The notes: generated by a model from the sequence alone, not told the origin. Counted from the stretch's first letter, positions 28,451 to 38,987 are shown. The stretch: DNA of 64,000 nt from Acinetobacter sp. ANC 4558 (GCF_002135375.1 NZ_NEGH01000008.1:124001-188000), one strand, 5' to 3'. Numbers and translations are program-made.

Positions 28451-29935
28451 CTAGTTAAACCATGATTCGCGCGCTTTCATGATGAGTTGACCTGCTTTTT
28501 CAGCACCTAAACCTTCAATATCTTCAATATCATCGGTTGCTTGATCAGCAAGATCATCAATCGTTACAACTCCACGAGCAGCAAGCGAGTAAGCGATCTC
28601 TTGTGTCATACCTTCCATTGCTAGAAGTTCTTCACTCGGATCTTGAATATTTTCTTGTTGTTTTAATGCATCTGCTAAAGTCACTTCTTTTGCACGACTT
28701 TGCAACATTTCCACAACTTCAGCGTCTAATTCGATTTCATCGAATGTTTCTACTGGTACATAAGCAATTTCTTCTAACGAAGTAAAGCCCATTTCAACCA
28801 ATGCCATAGCAAGATCTTCTTCAATATCTAGACGTGTAACAAACATATCTAAATATTGTTGTGCTTCATTTTGCTGACGAGCGTAATACTCTTCCTCTAA
28901 CATCATATCTAGCTTATAGCCAGTTAACTCAGATGCTAAACGAACGTTTTGACCCTGTGAACCAATAGCACGAGCTAATTGATCACTCGCTGCAAAAATA
29001 ATATCTGCTGTACGTGCATCTTCATCAATCACAATGCTCGATACATCTGCAGGCTCTAAAGCACTTGCGATATATTGTGCTGGATCATCAGACCACACAA
29101 CAACATCAATACGTTCACCATTTAATTCCTGTTGTACTGCTTGGATACGTGTACCACGCATACCAATACACGCACCTACTGGATCTATACGATGATCATT
29201 GGTTTTAACAGCAATTTTAGCACGAACACCAGGATGACGTGCAGCAGCTTTAATTTCGATAATTTCTTCAGAAATTTCTGGAATTTCTTTCTTCATCAAT
29301 GCCATAAGCATTTCTGGTTTAGAACGTGATAATAATAATTGAGCACCGCGGCCTTCACGATTCACACTATAAAGAATAGCATTTATACGTTGTTTTGGAC
29401 GTAGAATTTCTCTAGCAATCATTTCTTCACGCGCTAAATAAGCTTCTGCATTATCCCCTAAATCGATAATAAAGCCATCTTTAGTTTGCTTCTTCACTTC
29501 ACCGTAAATTAACTCACCAACTTTTGCTTCATATGCATCGGCAACTAAAGCGCGCTCCGCTTCACGAATCTTTTGAACAATCACTTGCTTTGCAATTTGC
29601 GCAGCAATACGACCGAAATCAATCGACTCAACTTCTAATTCACGAATATCACCAATTGCCCATTGTGCAGGATCTACATCAGAAATTGCATCTTGGCATG
29701 CCGGCATTTCATGATCTTCATCAGCAACAACTTCCCATTGACGAAAAGTACTATAGTCACCAGTTTTACGATCAATCTCTACACGTAAACGTGCTTCTTC
29801 AGAACGAGTTCCTTCGTAAAATTTCTTTTTAGTCGCTGCAACGAGAGCTTGTTCAAGCGCTTCAAAAATTGCTTCACGACTTACACCTTTTTCATTACTG
29901 ACCGTTTCAACTACGGTAAGAATTTCGCGCGCCAT
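28451..29935 (-). CDS. nusA: Transcription termination/antitermination factor NusA
   Basis: RNA polymerase-associated factor acting on pausing, termination and antitermination. The 494 aa have the N-terminal polymerase-binding domain, an S1 domain around DGFIIDLGDNAEAYL, KH domains with DPVGACIGMRGTRIQAV and AIGSQGQNVRLA, and two C-terminal acidic repeats (DLAMALVEMGFTSLEEIAYV; AYSLAARGVVTIDDLAD). Length and order match E. coli NusA. The gene starts at ATG 29935, 34 bases after rimP, and is followed ten bases later by infB. Confidence 0.98.
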   Translation of the reverse strand: MAREILTVVETVSNEKGVSREAIFEALEQALVAATKKKFYEGTRSEEARLRVEIDRKTGDYSTFRQWEVVADEDHEMPACQDAISDVDPAQWAIGDIRELEVESIDFGRIAAQIAKQVIVQKIREAERALVADAYEAKVGELIYGEVKKQTKDGFIIDLGDNAEAYLAREEMIAREILRPKQRINAILYSVNREGRGAQLLLSRSKPEMLMALMKKEIPEISEEIIEIKAAARHPGVRAKIAVKTNDHRIDPVGACIGMRGTRIQAVQQELNGERIDVVVWSDDPAQYIASALEPADVSSIVIDEDARTADIIFAASDQLARAIGSQGQNVRLASELTGYKLDMMLEEEYYARQQNEAQQYLDMFVTRLDIEEDLAMALVEMGFTSLEEIAYVPVETFDEIELDAEVVEMLQSRAKEVTLADALKQQENIQDPSEELLAMEGMTQEIAYSLAARGVVTIDDLADQATDDIEDIEGLGAEKAGQLIMKARESWFN

Positions 29936-29969
29936 AAGCCACCTATTCGTTAGATTCTTATTTGTTAAA

Positions 29970-30494
29970 TTAATCTTGATAGATTAAGTTAGCTTTATCG
30001 ATATTGTGACTATCAATCTCCAATACCTGTTGCTTTTCAACTTCAACCTGAATCATTTCATTTTCCAGATCAACTGATACCAGTTTTGCCTGAAATTTAC
30101 GACGGTTATCTACTGCACTAATAAGACGTAATGCAACTTGTTGACCAGTATAGGCAGACATTTGTTCTAGTTGAAAAAATGGTCGATCCCATCCTGGAGA
30201 TGAAACCTCAAGTGCATACTCACCCGATATCGGATCATGAACATCAAGCATAGCACCGACTTGCTGTGTTACACGAACGCAATCTTGAACGCCAATACCA
30301 CGACCTTCCTCAACTTCGCCATCCTCATTAAGAACAGGCTCAGCAACTTCATTAACAGCTTTGTCAATATAGATACGCAACAATGATCGCTTGCCTTGTG
30401 GAATAAACTCAATTCCCCAAAGATCTACGTTACATGCTTGCACTGCTGGCTCAATTAAGTCCTGAAGTGCTTGTGTTTTGTTTGATAGCTTCAT
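29970..30494 (-). CDS. rimP: Ribosome maturation factor RimP
   Basis: Needed for 30S maturation. It is 174 aa with an N-terminal domain ([27 protein letters not shown]) and a C-terminal SH3-like domain. [21 protein letters not shown] is the family signature. It carries a short acidic insert ([15 protein letters not shown]) between the strands, so it is a little longer than the E. coli protein. First protein gene of the nusA-infB operon. Confidence 0.95.
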   Translation of the reverse strand: MKLSNKTQALQDLIEPAVQACNVDLWGIEFIPQGKRSLLRIYIDKAVNEVAEPVLNEDGEVEEGRGIGVQDCVRVTQQVGAMLDVHDPISGEYALEVSSPGWDRPFFQLEQMSAYTGQQVALRLISAVDNRRKFQAKLVSVDLENEMIQVEVEKQQVLEIDSHNIDKANLIYQD

Positions 30495-30612
30495 TTACTC
30501 TCGTCAAATTTGTGCGAAAACTTGGTCTGATTAACCATAATACTTTACTATAGTGAAGCATATTTGACCGTAAGCCGTATACAGCTTATATCGACACTAC
30601 ACGATAGCCAAT

Positions 30613-30633
30613 AAAAAAGGGCGTAATCGCCCC
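30613..30633 (-). terminator. Second terminator after the tRNA array
   Basis: On the minus strand GGGCG, loop ATTA, CGCCC is followed by TTTTTTATT. With the element at 30669-30694 it gives two tandem terminators between the tRNA genes and rimP, separating the two transcription units. Confidence 0.75.
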
Positions 30634-30668
30634 AATACTACACATTGTTTTTTAAAAATCCAATGTGC

Positions 30669-30694
30669 AAAAAGGCCCACTTTGTTGTGAGCCT
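30669..30694 (-). terminator. First terminator after the tRNA array
   Basis: On the minus strand AGGCTCAC, loop AACAAA, GTGGGCCT (one T-G wobble) is followed by TTTTT. It starts 12 bases after the last initiator tRNA gene. Confidence 0.75.
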
Positions 30695-30705
30695 CTTTAG
30701 AAACT

Positions 30706-30782
<77 letters not shown>

Positions 30783-30869
30783 TCAACGTGCAAAAATTAT
30801 ATACAAAATATAGAATCTTTTCAATCAAAACTCTAAATTTTGCCCAATTAAGTTGCACCCTAATTGGAT

Positions 30870-30946
<77 letters not shown>

Positions 30947-31023
30947 TCAACATACTAGTTTTATTTCAATTTAAATAACTTTAAATTGTTTATTGTAAGA
31001 TTACGCTTATCAATAAAGTTGAT

Positions 31024-31100
<77 letters not shown>

Positions 31101-31178
31101 TCAACATACAAGTTTTATCTCAATTTAAAATAACTTTAAATTGTTTATTGTAAGATTGCACTTATCAATAAAATTGAT

Positions 31179-31255
<77 letters not shown>

Positions 31256-31303
31256 TCAATAGATTTAGCTGCTTCACCAACAATAACTTCTGGATTATTT
31301 TGT

Positions 31304-31388
31304 TGGTGCGGAAGGGGGGACTTGAACCCCCACGCCCGAAAGCACTACCACCTCAAGGTAGCGTGTCTACCAATTCCACCACCACCGC
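31304..31388 (-). tRNA. tRNA-Leu (GAG)
   Basis: 85 bases with CCA encoded and a long variable arm, as for class II tRNA. The anticodon loop CTTGAGG gives anticodon GAG, reading CTC and CTT. The D-arm GGAATTGGTAGACACG matches E. coli leuU closely. In my folding the fifth acceptor pair is T5-T68, a mismatch next to a G6-T67 wobble. It lies 53 bases after secG, the same neighbourhood as secG-leuU in E. coli. Confidence 0.95.
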
Positions 31389-31441
31389 AGCTGTGTCGCA
31401 TTCTAGTCGTATCAATCTAAAAAAGAAAGGGCTAAATAGAA

Positions 31442-31771
31442 TTATTCACCTGTTTTTGGCGCAGTTGGTGAAGTTTCAGTCGTTTTTGCAGGCACAGTTG
31501 TTGTCACAGGTGCTGTATTTAAGCTATAAGCATTCGTTGTTTGCTTTTTTGCAAAAATGGCTAAAGTCAAACTTGTAACAAAAAACAATGCAGTTAAAAT
31601 TGCAGTTGCTCTGGTTAAAAAGCTTGCAGAACCATCGGCACCAAATACCGTAGCAGCGCCCCCACCACCAAAAGAGGCACCAGCATCAGCGCCTTTTCCA
31701 TGTTGGATTAAAATCAACACAATCATTAAGATTGCTAAGATAATATGTACGACCAGCACAAATGTTTGCAT
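31442..31771 (-). CDS. secG: Protein translocase subunit SecG
   Basis: Small subunit of the SecYEG channel, 109 aa. There are two membrane helices (about residues 3-21 and 53-71) around the conserved loop GKGADAGASFGGGGAATVFGA. The C-terminus is a T/P/A-rich tail. The start ATG follows AGGAG. It lies between tpiA and tRNA-Leu, a common gene order in gammaproteobacteria. Confidence 0.96.
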   Translation of the reverse strand: MQTFVLVVHIILAILMIVLILIQHGKGADAGASFGGGGAATVFGADGSASFLTRATAILTALFFVTSLTLAIFAKKQTTNAYSLNTAPVTTTVPAKTTETSPTAPKTGE

Positions 31772-31784
31772 GCTGTACTCCTAA

Positions 31785-32576
31785 TTATTTTGTATTCGCA
31801 AATGCTTGTGCAATTTGATAAAAAGACTCTGCATTCAGTGATGCGCCACCAACGAGAGCACCATTAATATCTGGGCAGGCCGCCAACTCTACTGCATTTT
31901 CAGGCTTAACACTACCACCATATAAGATTGCAATTTTCGAACCTAATGCTGTGATTTGGTTTAAACCTTCTCTAATTTTAGCATGCATTGCTTGAGCATC
32001 TTCAGGAGATGCTGTTTTACCCGTTCCAATTGCCCAAATTGGTTCATACGCAATGACAAGATTCTGCCACTGTTCCGCACTAACCACTGAAGCGATATCA
32101 CAGATTTGTTGTAAAACAACGGCCTCTGCCTGTCCTGCTTCTCGCTGTTCTAAACTTTCCCCAACACAATAAATGATCGTCATTTCTGCATTGAGTGCAT
32201 TACTTATTTTTTTCTTTAAAATATGCGCATCTTCAGCAAAAATTTCACGACGTTCTGAATGACCAATCAATACATATTGAATGCCATGATCTTTCAGTAA
32301 TTCTGCACTCACTTCACCAGTATATGCACCCATACCTGCCACACGAGATACATCCTGAGCAACGGTATAAACCACACGATTCAAGGACGCGAGTTCAGAT
32401 TGAATACTGGTCAATGCAATTGAAATTGGCGCAAACCCTAAATAACATTTATTTTCATCAATGGGCTGAACTTGCAATAATTGTTTGAAATTTTCAACAA
32501 GTTGTAGAGCATCGGCTTTGACTGGATTCATTTTCCAATTACCAATAACCCAAGGTGTAATCGTCGACCCCGACAT
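31785..32576 (-). CDS. tpiA: Triosephosphate isomerase
   Basis: Interconverts dihydroxyacetone phosphate and glyceraldehyde 3-phosphate. The 263 aa contain GNWKMN (catalytic Lys, residues 12-17), VLIGHSERR (catalytic His), the signature [12 protein letters not shown] with the catalytic Glu, and [11 protein letters not shown]. All active-site residues are present. secG starts 13 bases after its stop and is probably cotranscribed. Confidence 0.98.
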   Translation of the reverse strand: MSGSTITPWVIGNWKMNPVKADALQLVENFKQLLQVQPIDENKCYLGFAPISIALTSIQSELASLNRVVYTVAQDVSRVAGMGAYTGEVSAELLKDHGIQYVLIGHSERREIFAEDAHILKKKISNALNAEMTIIYCVGESLEQREAGQAEAVVLQQICDIASVVSAEQWQNLVIAYEPIWAIGTGKTASPEDAQAMHAKIREGLNQITALGSKIAILYGGSVKPENAVELAACPDINGALVGGASLNAESFYQIAQAFANTK

Positions 32577-32611
32577 ACATAACTCACAAAAACTATTTTT
32601 TAATCGTGCAC

Positions 32612-32640
32612 ATTCTACACGTAAATCATGACTCTGCTAA
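32612..32640 (-). promoter_or_regulatory. Possible sigma70 promoter for tpiA
   Basis: On the minus strand TTAGCA (32640-32635) and TAGAAT (32617-32612) are 17 bases apart, with four and five of six consensus matches. The leader would be about 30 bases. Confidence 0.4.
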
Positions 32641-32851
32641 AAAAATATCTCATACGCTTTAGAAATTATAAATTACAAAAGTATTTTAATTTTTTCATAT
32701 ATTTCGAGACATTTTTGTTAACTATACCACATTAAAAGCGCAGATATACTAAGTATAAACAAACTTATATATAGTATTTTTGTTAAACAATCGTATAATT
32801 TTGTTACACCAAAAGTATAAAAATTAAATTAGATAATTAGAAGGGGCACCC

Positions 32852-34549
32852 ATGCAAGTGATGCCAAAATTTACCGGTTTTATTCGACAACTTGTTGAAA
32901 ATGATATCGTCGATGCTGATCGAATGCATTTGGCCATTGAGTCTTCTAAGCAAACCGAGCAAGACATCGTACCTTATTTGATACAGCATTATAATATTCC
33001 TGCCTTGGTTGTCGCCAAAGCAATTTCCATAGAATTTGGTGATCCTCTTTTTGACTTAAATGCGTATGATTCATCTTTAATTATCAAAGATATAGTTCAT
33101 GAAAACATTATTATTCAGCATAAAGTTTTACCCATTTTTATTCGGGGTAACTTGCTTTATATTGCAACATCAAATCCAACCAATTTAGATGCGATTGAAG
33201 CGATTCGTTTTAGCAGTAAAATGAACATTGAAATCGCGATTGTTGAATATGACAAATTAAAAAAACTTATTGAGCAGCATTTTACCAATGAAGAAACTTT
33301 TAATTTTGATGAAGATTTTGAACTAGAAATCGATCACTCTGATCCTAATGATACACCTCAAGAAGAAGATTTTTTTAAAGATGAATCTCCTATTGTTAAA
33401 TATATTAATAAGTTACTTATTGATGCTATTCGCATGGGAGCATCCGACTTACACTTTGAACCATATGAACATTATTATCGTGTCCGATACCGTATTGACG
33501 GTGTTTTAAGACAAATAGCCACCCCGCCCCTGCATCTTGCCAGTCGCTTAGCTTCGCGCATTAAAATTATGTCCCAAATGGATATATCTGAAAGACGACT
33601 ACCACAAGATGGTCGTGTGAAATTGAAATTATCTAAACAGAAAGCCATTGATTTTCGAGTAAATTCACTCCCAACCTTATTTGGCGAAAAACTCGTACTT
33701 CGAATTTTAGACTCTTCAAGCACAATGGTTGGAATTGATACTTTAGGTTATGAACCTGATCAGAAAGCTTTATTTATGGAAGCTTTAACGAAACCACAAG
33801 GTTTATTACTCATTACAGGTCCAACGGGCTCTGGTAAAACAGTCTCTTTATATACAGGATTAAACATCCTCAATCATGAAGAAATAAATATTTCTACGGT
33901 AGAAGACCCTATTGAAATTAACCTGGAAGGAATTAATCAAGTTAATGTTAACTCAAAAGTAGGATTAACTTTTGCAACTGCCTTACGTGCATTTTTACGT
34001 CAAGATCCTGACATTATTATGGTTGGGGAAATTCGAGATTTAGAAACTGCCGAAATTGCCATAAAAGCTGCACAAACTGGTCATATGGTGATGTCTACAC
34101 TACATACCAATAGTGCATCAGAAACCTTAACTCGCTTAAAAAATATGGGAATTCCCTCTTTCAATATTGCAACCTCGATTAATCTCGTCGTCGCACAACG
34201 TCTTGCGAGAAAACTGTGTAATCAATGTAAAGTACCCATTGATGTTCCTCCACAAAGTTTGATTGAAATGGGATTTTTGGAAAGTGATCTGCTCAATGCA
34301 ACCTTTCAACTTTATAAACCCAGTCACTGCTCGGCCTGTCATGATGGCTACAAGGGACAAATTGGTATTTACGAAGTCATGAAAATGACGCCTGAAATTG
34401 CTAGATTAATCATGGAAGATCGCAATGCAATTCAAATTGCCGAAGCATCTCAACATTTAGGATTTCAAAACTTAAGGCGCTCAGGTCTATTAAAAGCAAT
34501 GCAAGGAATTACTTCATTACAAGAAATCAATCGAATTACCAGCAAATAA
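32852..34549 (+). CDS. pilB: Type IV pilus assembly ATPase PilB
   Basis: Cytoplasmic hexameric ATPase that drives pilus extension. The 565 aa have an N-terminal MshEN/T2SSE_N domain (about 1-150), then the motor domain with Walker A GPTGSGKT near 323-330, Walker B DPDIIMVGEIRD near 388, and His-box TGHMVMSTLHTN. Two CxxC pairs (CNQCK near 456 and CSACH near 492) form the zinc site of PilB/GspE. The ATG at 32852 follows GAAGGGG. It leads pilB-pilC-pilD-coaE; the pili are needed for twitching and, in Acinetobacter, DNA uptake. Confidence 0.97.
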   Translation: MQVMPKFTGFIRQLVENDIVDADRMHLAIESSKQTEQDIVPYLIQHYNIPALVVAKAISIEFGDPLFDLNAYDSSLIIKDIVHENIIIQHKVLPIFIRGNLLYIATSNPTNLDAIEAIRFSSKMNIEIAIVEYDKLKKLIEQHFTNEETFNFDEDFELEIDHSDPNDTPQEEDFFKDESPIVKYINKLLIDAIRMGASDLHFEPYEHYYRVRYRIDGVLRQIATPPLHLASRLASRIKIMSQMDISERRLPQDGRVKLKLSKQKAIDFRVNSLPTLFGEKLVLRILDSSSTMVGIDTLGYEPDQKALFMEALTKPQGLLLITGPTGSGKTVSLYTGLNILNHEEINISTVEDPIEINLEGINQVNVNSKVGLTFATALRAFLRQDPDIIMVGEIRDLETAEIAIKAAQTGHMVMSTLHTNSASETLTRLKNMGIPSFNIATSINLVVAQRLARKLCNQCKVPIDVPPQSLIEMGFLESDLLNATFQLYKPSHCSACHDGYKGQIGIYEVMKMTPEIARLIMEDRNAIQIAEASQHLGFQNLRRSGLLKAMQGITSLQEINRITSK

Positions 34550-34575
34550 TTTAGAATAAATAAGGATAATAAATT

Positions 34576-35802
34576 ATGGCGAATAAAAACTCACAAATGA
34601 TGCCGCTCTTTTTATATGAAGGGTTTGACCGTAAGGGCATACGACTTAAAGGTGAAATTCCTGCACGCAATCTGGCCTTAGCAAAAGTCACACTACGTAA
34701 ACAAGGAATTAGCATTAAATCAATTCGAGAAAAGAAGAAGAATATTCTTGAAGGAATGATGAAAAAAAGAGTTTCGACTTTAGATATCACAATCTTTACA
34801 CGCCAGCTTGCAACCATGATGAAAGCAGGTGTTCCATTAGTACAAAGCTTTGAAATCGTTGCAGAAGGCTTAGACAATCCATCAATGCGAGAAGTCGTGT
34901 TAGGAATTAAAGGTGATGTCGAAAGTGGCAATACCTTTGCAGAAGCCTTAAAAAAGCATCCACAATATTTTGATCAGCTCTTTTGTTCACTCATTGAATC
35001 TGGTGAGCAATCAGGTTCACTTGAAACGATGTTAGAACGTGTTGCGATCTATAAAGAAAAAAGTGAACTATTGAAACAAAAAATAAAAAAAGCAATGAAA
35101 TATCCTGCAACTGTTCTCATTGTTGCCATTATTGTCACCATTATTTTAATGGTGAAAGTTATTCCAGTTTTTGAAGACTTATTTTCATCATTCGGTGCAG
35201 AATTACCCGCATTTACTCAGTTCGTGGTGAATATTTCACGCTGGCTACAACAATATTGGCTCTTTTTAATCATTGGGCTCATTATTGCGATTATATTATT
35301 TACCCAAGTCAAAAAGCGAAGTCAAAAATTTAGAAATTTTTTAGACCGTCTTATCTTTAAAGTTCCCATCTTTGGTAACTTAGTTTATAAAGCCATTATC
35401 GCTCGTTATAGTCGTACGTTATCAACTACGTTTGCTGCAGGCGTTCCCTTAATTGATGCACTAGAGTCAACAGCAGGTGCAACCAATAATACCGTCTATG
35501 AAAAAGCGGTATTAAAAATACGTGATGATGTTGCTAGCGGACAACAATTACAGTTTGCAATGCGTATGGCTGAAAAATTTCCATCAATGTCAATTCAAAT
35601 GGTTGCTATTGGTGAAGAATCTGGTGCTTTAGACGATATGTTAGATAAAGTTGCCACACATTATGAGAATGAAGTTGATCATGCTGTTGATGGCCTTACC
35701 TCAATGATGGAACCTCTAATTATGGCGATATTAGGTGTTTTAATTGGTGGCTTAGTCATTGCAATGTACCTTCCAATTTTCCAAATGGGATCTGTAATTT
35801 AA
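34576..35802 (+). CDS. pilC: Type IV pilus inner-membrane platform protein PilC
   Basis: Platform protein of the pilus machine, 408 aa, with two T2SSF domains: FTRQLATMMKAGVPLVQSFEI near residue 75 and YSRTLSTTFAAGVPLIDALES near 278. Membrane helices follow at about 177-200, 230-250 and the C-terminus. It sits 26 bases after pilB and overlaps pilD by one base (TAATG). Confidence 0.97.
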   Translation: MANKNSQMMPLFLYEGFDRKGIRLKGEIPARNLALAKVTLRKQGISIKSIREKKKNILEGMMKKRVSTLDITIFTRQLATMMKAGVPLVQSFEIVAEGLDNPSMREVVLGIKGDVESGNTFAEALKKHPQYFDQLFCSLIESGEQSGSLETMLERVAIYKEKSELLKQKIKKAMKYPATVLIVAIIVTIILMVKVIPVFEDLFSSFGAELPAFTQFVVNISRWLQQYWLFLIIGLIIAIILFTQVKKRSQKFRNFLDRLIFKVPIFGNLVYKAIIARYSRTLSTTFAAGVPLIDALESTAGATNNTVYEKAVLKIRDDVASGQQLQFAMRMAEKFPSMSIQMVAIGEESGALDDMLDKVATHYENEVDHAVDGLTSMMEPLIMAILGVLIGGLVIAMYLPIFQMGSVI

Positions 35803-36668
35803 TGGAAAATTTAATCAATTACTTTATCGAAAATCCAATTGCACTTTATCTTGCAGTCGGTATTTTTAGCCTGTGTATCGGCAGTTTTTTAAATGTTGTG
35901 ATTTACCGAACACCCAAAATAATGCAACAAGAATGGCATCATGAATGTCAACTTCTTATCAATCCTGATCAACCTACGACAACCTTAGAGACACAACCAT
36001 TAAGCTTAAGTCAGCCAAACTCGACTTGCCCCAAATGCCATTCGCCTATTCTCTGGTATCATAATATTCCCGTGCTGAGTTGGCTTTTCCTCGCTGGAAA
36101 ATGTGCATCGTGTCAAAATCCCATTAGTGTTCGCTATCCATTTATAGAACTATTAACTGCTGGATGCGCGCTCACGGTTGCTTTTGTGTTAGGACCTACC
36201 ATACAGATGCTCGGTGGACTTATCGTCACCTATCTTCTAATCACGCTCACTTTCATCGATTTTGATACACAACTCTTACCAGACCGCTTTACCTTAACAC
36301 TTGCTGCACTTGGCTTAGGGTTCAATAGCTTTGCTATTTTTACATCACCAAGTTCTGCAATTTGGGGTTATATCATTGGCTTTCTTTGTCTTTGGATTGT
36401 TTATTATCTATTTAAGCTCATCACAGGCAAAGAAGGCATGGGCTATGGTGATTTTAAATTACTGGCTGCTCTAGGCGCATGGTTAGGCCCTTTCTTTTTA
36501 CCGTTGATTATTTTATTTTCATCATTGCTTGGGGCAATTATTGGTATTATTCTATTAAAAATTCGCAAAGAAAACCAAGCTTTTGCATTCGGTCCTTATA
36601 TTGCGATTGCAGGATGGGTTGCCTTACTTTGGGGTAAACCCATCATGAATTTTTATTTAGGTTATTAA
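35802..36668 (+). CDS. pilD: Prepilin peptidase PilD
   Basis: Bifunctional prepilin signal peptidase and N-methyltransferase of the inner membrane, 288 aa. CIGSFLNVVIYRTP opens the N-terminal domain. The zinc-type CxxC pairs are CPKCH near 75 and CASCQ near 101. The catalytic aspartates are in TFIDFDTQLLPD near 152 and GYGDFKLL near 213. All key residues are present. It processes pilins and also pseudopilins of type II secretion if the genome has them. Confidence 0.97.
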   Translation: MENLINYFIENPIALYLAVGIFSLCIGSFLNVVIYRTPKIMQQEWHHECQLLINPDQPTTTLETQPLSLSQPNSTCPKCHSPILWYHNIPVLSWLFLAGKCASCQNPISVRYPFIELLTAGCALTVAFVLGPTIQMLGGLIVTYLLITLTFIDFDTQLLPDRFTLTLAALGLGFNSFAIFTSPSSAIWGYIIGFLCLWIVYYLFKLITGKEGMGYGDFKLLAALGAWLGPFFLPLIILFSSLLGAIIGIILLKIRKENQAFAFGPYIAIAGWVALLWGKPIMNFYLGY

Positions 36669-36676
36669 GGGAAAAT

Positions 36677-37282
36677 ATGAGCTTTATTTTGGGATTAACA
36701 GGTGGAATTGGGAGTGGTAAATCAGCTGCAAGCCAATGGTTTGAATCTCAAAATATTGTAGTCGTAGATGCAGATGTTGTTGCACGTGAAATTGTGGAAA
36801 TTGGTCAACCTGCTTTGCAACAAATTCATCAAGCATTTGGCGATTGGGTTTTACTTGAAAATGGTGCGTTAAATCGACGTGCCTTACGTGAGCATATTTT
36901 TAAAAATCCTCTTGCACGTAAGACTTTAGAAAATATTACTCATCCTGCTATTCGTACTTCTATTATTGAGCAATTACAACGAGCACAAAGCCCTTATGTT
37001 ATCTTAGTTTCTCCTTTATTATTTGAGACCAATCAACATCAACTCACACAGCACAATTTACTTATTGATGCTTCTGAAGAACTTCAAATTCAACGCGCTT
37101 CTCAACGTGATGATCAGAATATAGAACAAATTCAAAAAATTATTCAAACACAAATGTCACGTCAAAAAAAGCGTGATTTCGCAAATGATATTGTGCTTAA
37201 TGATGGGCATCTTGAGCATTTATACGAAAAACTACAGCCATTGCATCATAAATATTTAAAACTTGCATTAGAAAAAAAATAA
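36677..37282 (+). CDS. coaE: Dephospho-CoA kinase
   Basis: Last step of coenzyme A synthesis. The 201 aa start with the P-loop GLTGGIGSGKSAAS (residues 6-19). DADVVAREIV and LVSPLLFE with NLLIDASEE follow as in the family. It is the last gene of the pilBCD-coaE cluster, eight bases after pilD, an order known from Pseudomonas and Acinetobacter. Confidence 0.97.
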   Translation: MSFILGLTGGIGSGKSAASQWFESQNIVVVDADVVAREIVEIGQPALQQIHQAFGDWVLLENGALNRRALREHIFKNPLARKTLENITHPAIRTSIIEQLQRAQSPYVILVSPLLFETNQHQLTQHNLLIDASEELQIQRASQRDDQNIEQIQKIIQTQMSRQKKRDFANDIVLNDGHLEHLYEKLQPLHHKYLKLALEKK

Positions 37283-37285
37283 CGA

Positions 37286-38206
37286 TTATTTTACTGCTTT
37301 GTGTTGTTCTAATTGCTGTGCTAGTGCATCTTTACGTCCAAACCAGCGCCAAGGTTGTAATGCACCAATACCAATACCAATAAGACCGCAAATGATCGCA
37401 AAACTTAAGGGCTCATCCAGCAAAGGAACAGCCAAGATGGCAGCAATAAAAGGTGCTAATGTCACAATGCTTCCCGCTTTAAATGCACCTAATCTTTTAA
37501 TTGCTTCTACATATGTTAATGTGGCAACAATCACGACAAAGATGCCATGAAAAAGTACCTGAACAAATAAGTGCGTGGGTTCTGGTGCCGATAAGTTTTT
37601 AGGCAAAAATAGTAAATAAATGGGAATATAAATGATTGCAGACCAAATCGCGACCCCACACATGGTATGCCAAGCCGAAAGTTTCCAATGACGTAGCAAA
37701 ACAGTAAAAATCCCCCACCATATTGCACTCATAAAAAATAGGAAATCACCAAATCCAAAGGCTGTCCCTGTTTCTTGATACATCAAAACACTCATTGTTG
37801 TAATCGCACTCAACATAATGGCTAAACTTAGCCATGTATGTCGATCAAAAGGATGCCGAAATAATATAAAACCTGCCAAAGCCGTACAAAGAGGTAGGCA
37901 ACCATTTAAGAAAATAGCAGCATGTGCAGCAGGAACGTAATAAAATGCACTATAACAAGTCAAACAATAAAGCAGACCACCGATTACTGCTAAAATAATG
38001 GGCTCTTTTTTCCATAAAAAAGCCGTATCTTTTTTCCAAATTAAAATTGGTATTAAAATACAAAATGCCAAAAGAAAACGAAGGGCAGCTAAATCCCATG
38101 ATTCGATATGCCATTTAACGCTTAGTCTGGTGCTTAATGTAAAACCGCCCCAAATACACATCGTAATCAGGACATAAATATATCCCTGCGTTCTTGATGA
38201 CATCAT
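37286..38206 (-). CDS. EamA/DMT-family transporter
   Basis: Predicted inner-membrane exporter of 306 aa with about ten helices formed by two EamA repeats (about 8-145 and 155-288). TLAPFIAAILAVPLLDEPLS is the typical end of the second repeat. It ends three bases from convergent coaE and lies downstream of rlmB, 31 bases away, so it may be cotranscribed with rlmB. The substrate is unknown; relatives move amino acids, nucleosides or metabolites. Confidence 0.88.
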   Translation of the reverse strand: MMSSRTQGYIYVLITMCIWGGFTLSTRLSVKWHIESWDLAALRFLLAFCILIPILIWKKDTAFLWKKEPIILAVIGGLLYCLTCYSAFYYVPAAHAAIFLNGCLPLCTALAGFILFRHPFDRHTWLSLAIMLSAITTMSVLMYQETGTAFGFGDFLFFMSAIWWGIFTVLLRHWKLSAWHTMCGVAIWSAIIYIPIYLLFLPKNLSAPEPTHLFVQVLFHGIFVVIVATLTYVEAIKRLGAFKAGSIVTLAPFIAAILAVPLLDEPLSFAIICGLIGIGIGALQPWRWFGRKDALAQQLEQHKAVK

Positions 38207-38237
38207 AAAATTAAAAGAATATCAAAGGAGGTCAGTC

Positions 38238-38987
38238 TTAAACATTGCGTTGACGGCATGCTTCATATAAAGCCATTCCTGTTGCAACACTTACATTTAA
38301 ACTCTGTAAATTTCCTGCCATTGGAATGAAAACTGTTTGATCACATTGAGACTGTGTAATTGGACGCAACCCTGTGTCTTCAGCGCCCATCACAATACAA
38401 ACCGTTGAATCGGTAAAGTCATATTGCTGAACAGGGAGTGCTTTCTCATCTAACATTGTTCCAACCACACGAACATTAAATTCGTCTTTAATCTGACCCA
38501 ATGTACGGGCCAAATTTGTCACTTGAATAAATTTTACTTTTTCAGCACCGCCTGCTGCAACTTTACGCGCAGTTGGCGTTAAGCTTGCAGAACGATCTCG
38601 TGGCACAATCACAGCTTCCACCCCCATTGCTGCTGCTGTTCGAATACAAGCACCTAAATTATGTGGATCAGTGACTTGGTCTAAAGCCAACAATAATGGT
38701 TGATGTGAACTTTGTAATAAGCTTTCTAAATCTTTTTCATTTAACGTGGGATATGGGCGTACAGCAGCAACCACACCTTGATGAAAAGGTAATCCTGCTA
38801 ACTTTTCTAGTTTATCTCTACTTGCTTGTTGAACACTCACACCAAAAGGTTCAGCCAACTCTAATACACGCTTTAATCGGTGATCATCACGACCTTTCAA
38901 AGTAAATAACGTGAGTACACGTTCTGGCTCAAGCTCTAATAATGACTCCACTGAGTGAACGCCATAATAATATTCAGGTTTAGCCAT
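38238..38987 (-). CDS. rlmB: 23S rRNA (guanosine-2251-2'-O)-methyltransferase RlmB
   Basis: SPOUT-family methyltransferase that modifies G2251 of 23S rRNA. The 249 aa have an N-terminal substrate-binding domain (YYYGVHSVESLLE) and a C-terminal trefoil-knot domain with LALDQVTDPHNLGACIRTA, IVMGAEDTGLRP and IPMAGNLQSLNVSVATGMAL, the three SpoU motifs. It starts at ATG 38987. Confidence 0.95.
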   Translation of the reverse strand: MAKPEYYYGVHSVESLLELEPERVLTLFTLKGRDDHRLKRVLELAEPFGVSVQQASRDKLEKLAGLPFHQGVVAAVRPYPTLNEKDLESLLQSSHQPLLLALDQVTDPHNLGACIRTAAAMGVEAVIVPRDRSASLTPTARKVAAGGAEKVKFIQVTNLARTLGQIKDEFNVRVVGTMLDEKALPVQQYDFTDSTVCIVMGAEDTGLRPITQSQCDQTVFIPMAGNLQSLNVSVATGMALYEACRQRNV

